Shown here: positions 6,971-7,874 of the stretch, piece after piece
How the letters are laid out: each line of letters starts with the position of its first letter
Position numbering within the stretch: position 1 is the stretch's first letter
NCBI GenBank assembly: GCA_030840885.1
Contig: JAVEDQ010000158.1
Location: 1 to 7,874, forward strand
Source: Frankiaceae bacterium
GTDB taxonomy: Bacteria; Actinomycetota; Actinomycetes; Frankiales; Frankiaceae
Reading direction: 5' to 3'
Length of the DNA: 7,874 nt
Translations under genes and position numbers: made by a program
Notes under the pieces: model-generated
Seen by the model: only the letters and a program-made list of their open reading frames with translations
Databases searched by the model: none
What the model was told of the DNA's origin: nothing

Positions 6971-7582
6971 ATGGCCGGCATCACCCGAGGCTTCACCGGA
7001 CGCCCGCACCGCCCTCGCGACGCACGGCTGCCACCCGGGCAGTACGACGTCGGTGCCGACTGGCCCGTGCTCACCGTCGAGGTGACCCCACACCTCGAGC
7101 CCGAGCGGTGGACGATGACGGTCGACGGTCTCGTGGAGTCACCGACCACGTGGAGCTGGGGTGAACTGCACGCGCTACCGGGCTCGGAGTACGCCGGTGA
7201 CATCCACTGCGTCACCACCTGGTCGAAGCTCGCGACGAGCTTCCAGGGCGTCAGCCTCGACGTGCTTCTCCAGACTGCCCGACCGCGGCCGGAGGCGACG
7301 TTCGTGCTGGCCACCTCCACCACCGGCTATACCACCAACCTGCCGCTGACCGACGTCACCGACGACAAGGCCTGGCTCGTCTGGAGCCACGAGGGCAAGC
7401 CGTTGACCGCCGAGCACGGTGGCCCGGTCCGGATGCTCGTGCCCCACCTGTACTTCTGGAAGTCCGCGAAGTGGATCACCCGCCTGACCCTGCTCGACGC
7501 CGACCAGCAGGGGTTCTGGGAGCGCAACGGCTACCACGACCGCGGCGACCCCTGGGCCGAGCAGCGGTACCAGGGTGACTAG
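6971..7582 (+). CDS. Sulfite-oxidase-like molybdopterin oxidoreductase
   Basis: A 203-residue protein of the sulfite oxidase/YedY molybdopterin-binding fold. Key features are WTMTVDGLVESPTTWSWGEL (47-66), the segment DIHCVTTWSK with Cys80 as the expected molybdenum ligand, FQGVSLDVLLQTARP (91-105), GYTTNLPLTDV (119-129) and GGPVRMLVPHLYFWKSAKWI (150-169). It has neither a Tat signal nor a membrane segment, so it should act in the cytoplasm, unlike YedY/MsrP. It also lacks the haem and dimerisation domains of full sulfite oxidases. Start ATG 6971 has an excellent Shine-Dalgarno (AGGAGGT, 6959-6965, five bases upstream). The flavin reductase gene follows after 26 bases, and the pair probably forms an electron-transfer couple. 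Substrate is unknown; sulfite or a sulfoxide is a guess from the family. Confidence 0.9.
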   Translation: MAGITRGFTGRPHRPRDARLPPGQYDVGADWPVLTVEVTPHLEPERWTMTVDGLVESPTTWSWGELHALPGSEYAGDIHCVTTWSKLATSFQGVSLDVLLQTARPRPEATFVLATSTTGYTTNLPLTDVTDDKAWLVWSHEGKPLTAEHGGPVRMLVPHLYFWKSAKWITRLTLLDADQQGFWERNGYHDRGDPWAEQRYQGD

Positions 7583-7608
7583 GGCGATCCGGTGACTGAG
7601 GCGAATCC
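7574..7608 (+). repeat. Imperfect tandem duplication at a gene junction
   Basis: GGTGACTAGGGCGATCC (7574-7590) is directly followed by GGTGACTGAGGCGAATCC (7591-7608); the copies differ only by small substitutions or indels. The first copy holds the last codons and stop of the molybdoprotein gene. The second supplies the GAGGCG ribosome-binding site of the reductase gene. GTG follows each copy (7592 and 7609). Confidence 0.6.
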
Positions 7609-7612
7609 GTGA
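7592..7612 (+). other. Six-codon mini-ORF overlapping the reductase start
   Basis: GTG at 7592 reads six codons (MTEANP) to TGA at 7610-7612, which overlaps the reductase GTG (7609-7611) as GTGA. An AGGGCG at 7581-7586 lies five bases upstream as a possible ribosome-binding site. It could couple translation of the reductase to upstream ribosomes, or be a by-product of the tandem duplication. There is no evidence that the peptide itself matters. Confidence 0.25.
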
Positions 7613-7874
7613 GTGAGCAGCTGTCGGTGACCGGTCCAGCCGTACCGACCGGGGCGTGGCGCACCGCGGTCGTGCGGGAGGTGCAGCGCTCCGTCCGACC
7701 GCCGGCCGTCGTCCTGCGCCTCGAGGTGCCGGACCGGATCGACCACCTGCCCGGCCAGCACTACGTCGTCCGCCTCACCGCCGACGACGGCTACGTCGCC
7801 CAGCGCTCCTACTCGCTCGCCTCGTCGCCGGACGACCCGTTGATCGAGCTCTACGTGGAGCGGCTGGACGACGG
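7609..7874 (+). CDS. FAD-binding (ferredoxin reductase-type) oxidoreductase, 5' part
   Basis: The first 88 residues of a flavin-dependent reductase that runs off the window end. It starts the FAD-binding beta-barrel: WRTAVVREVQR (17-27), VVLRLEVPDRIDHLPGQHYVVRL (34-56) and the flavin motif R66-S67-Y68-S69 in QRSYSLASSP. This is the R-x-Y-S/T signature of ferredoxin-NADP+ reductase-type proteins. An NAD(P)-binding domain should follow outside the window; whether a 2Fe-2S domain is present cannot be seen. GTG at 7609 has GAGGCG five bases upstream, and an in-frame stop at 7597-7599 rules out earlier starts. Its position right after the molybdoprotein gene suggests it is the redox partner of that enzyme, transferring electrons between NAD(P)H and the molybdenum centre, possibly through another carrier. 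Confidence 0.88.
   Translation, partial: MSEQLSVTGPAVPTGAWRTAVVREVQRSVRPPAVVLRLEVPDRIDHLPGQHYVVRLTADDGYVAQRSYSLASSPDDPLIELYVERLDD

Noticed and set aside
5659..7323. A 554-codon open frame on the minus strand opposite nhaA and the molybdoprotein gene
   Set aside because: It spans two well-supported plus-strand genes and their gap, and its translation is a hydrophilic, repetitive Gly/Arg/Asp/Gln mix typical of antisense shadow frames.

Overview
The window is high-GC, gene-dense DNA with strong third-position GC bias, GTG/TTG starts and likely leaderless genes. Together with the gene families present (STAS-domain proteins, a GerMN lipoprotein beside a two-component system, a paired sulfite-oxidase-like protein and flavin reductase), this points to an actinobacterium (Actinomycetota). 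I cannot name the genus from the sequence. No tRNA, rRNA, CRISPR array, insertion sequence or phage gene was seen, and the region reads as ordinary chromosome.

Block 1 (about 1-3650) is a signalling cluster. A minus-strand STAS protein (3-350) and a plus-strand STAS-like protein (507-833) are divergent across a 156-base gap. That gap carries heptamer direct repeats with 11-base period on both strands; the plus-strand pair (444-461) matches the classical Pho-box layout CTGTCAT-N4-CTGTCAT. Downstream lie an OmpR/PhoB-type response regulator (887-1603), a HAMP/HisKA sensor kinase (1600-3036) and a GerMN-domain lipoprotein (3033-3647). These last three overlap by GTGA and ATGA, so they form one translationally coupled unit.

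Block 2 (3717-5127, minus strand) holds a Nudix hydrolase followed by a single-chain fusion of an ArsR-type winged helix with an SRPBCC/AHSA1 domain. The fusion gene has an unusually clean promoter-operator: two 11-bp palindromes, 21 bp apart, cover its predicted -35 and -10, and the predicted transcript starts at the GTG codon. A strong internal Shine-Dalgarno and ATG sit at the domain boundary.

Block 3 (5128-7874, plus strand) begins with a 159-base divergent intergenic region holding a 15-bp perfect palindrome inside a 35-bp dyad. It continues with a 73-residue protein of uncertain function, an NhaA Na+/H+ antiporter with all catalytic residues, a cytosolic sulfite-oxidase-like molybdoprotein, and the 5' part of a FAD-binding reductase that probably passes electrons to or from it. 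The junction of the last two genes carries an imperfect tandem duplication that creates a six-codon mini-ORF overlapping the reductase start.

The points most worth following up are the Pho-box-like repeats next to a PhoB-type regulator, the two STAS proteins lacking the usual phosphorylatable serine, and the ArsR-SRPBCC gene with its operator and internal start. All families named here are known; I see no clearly new multi-gene system.
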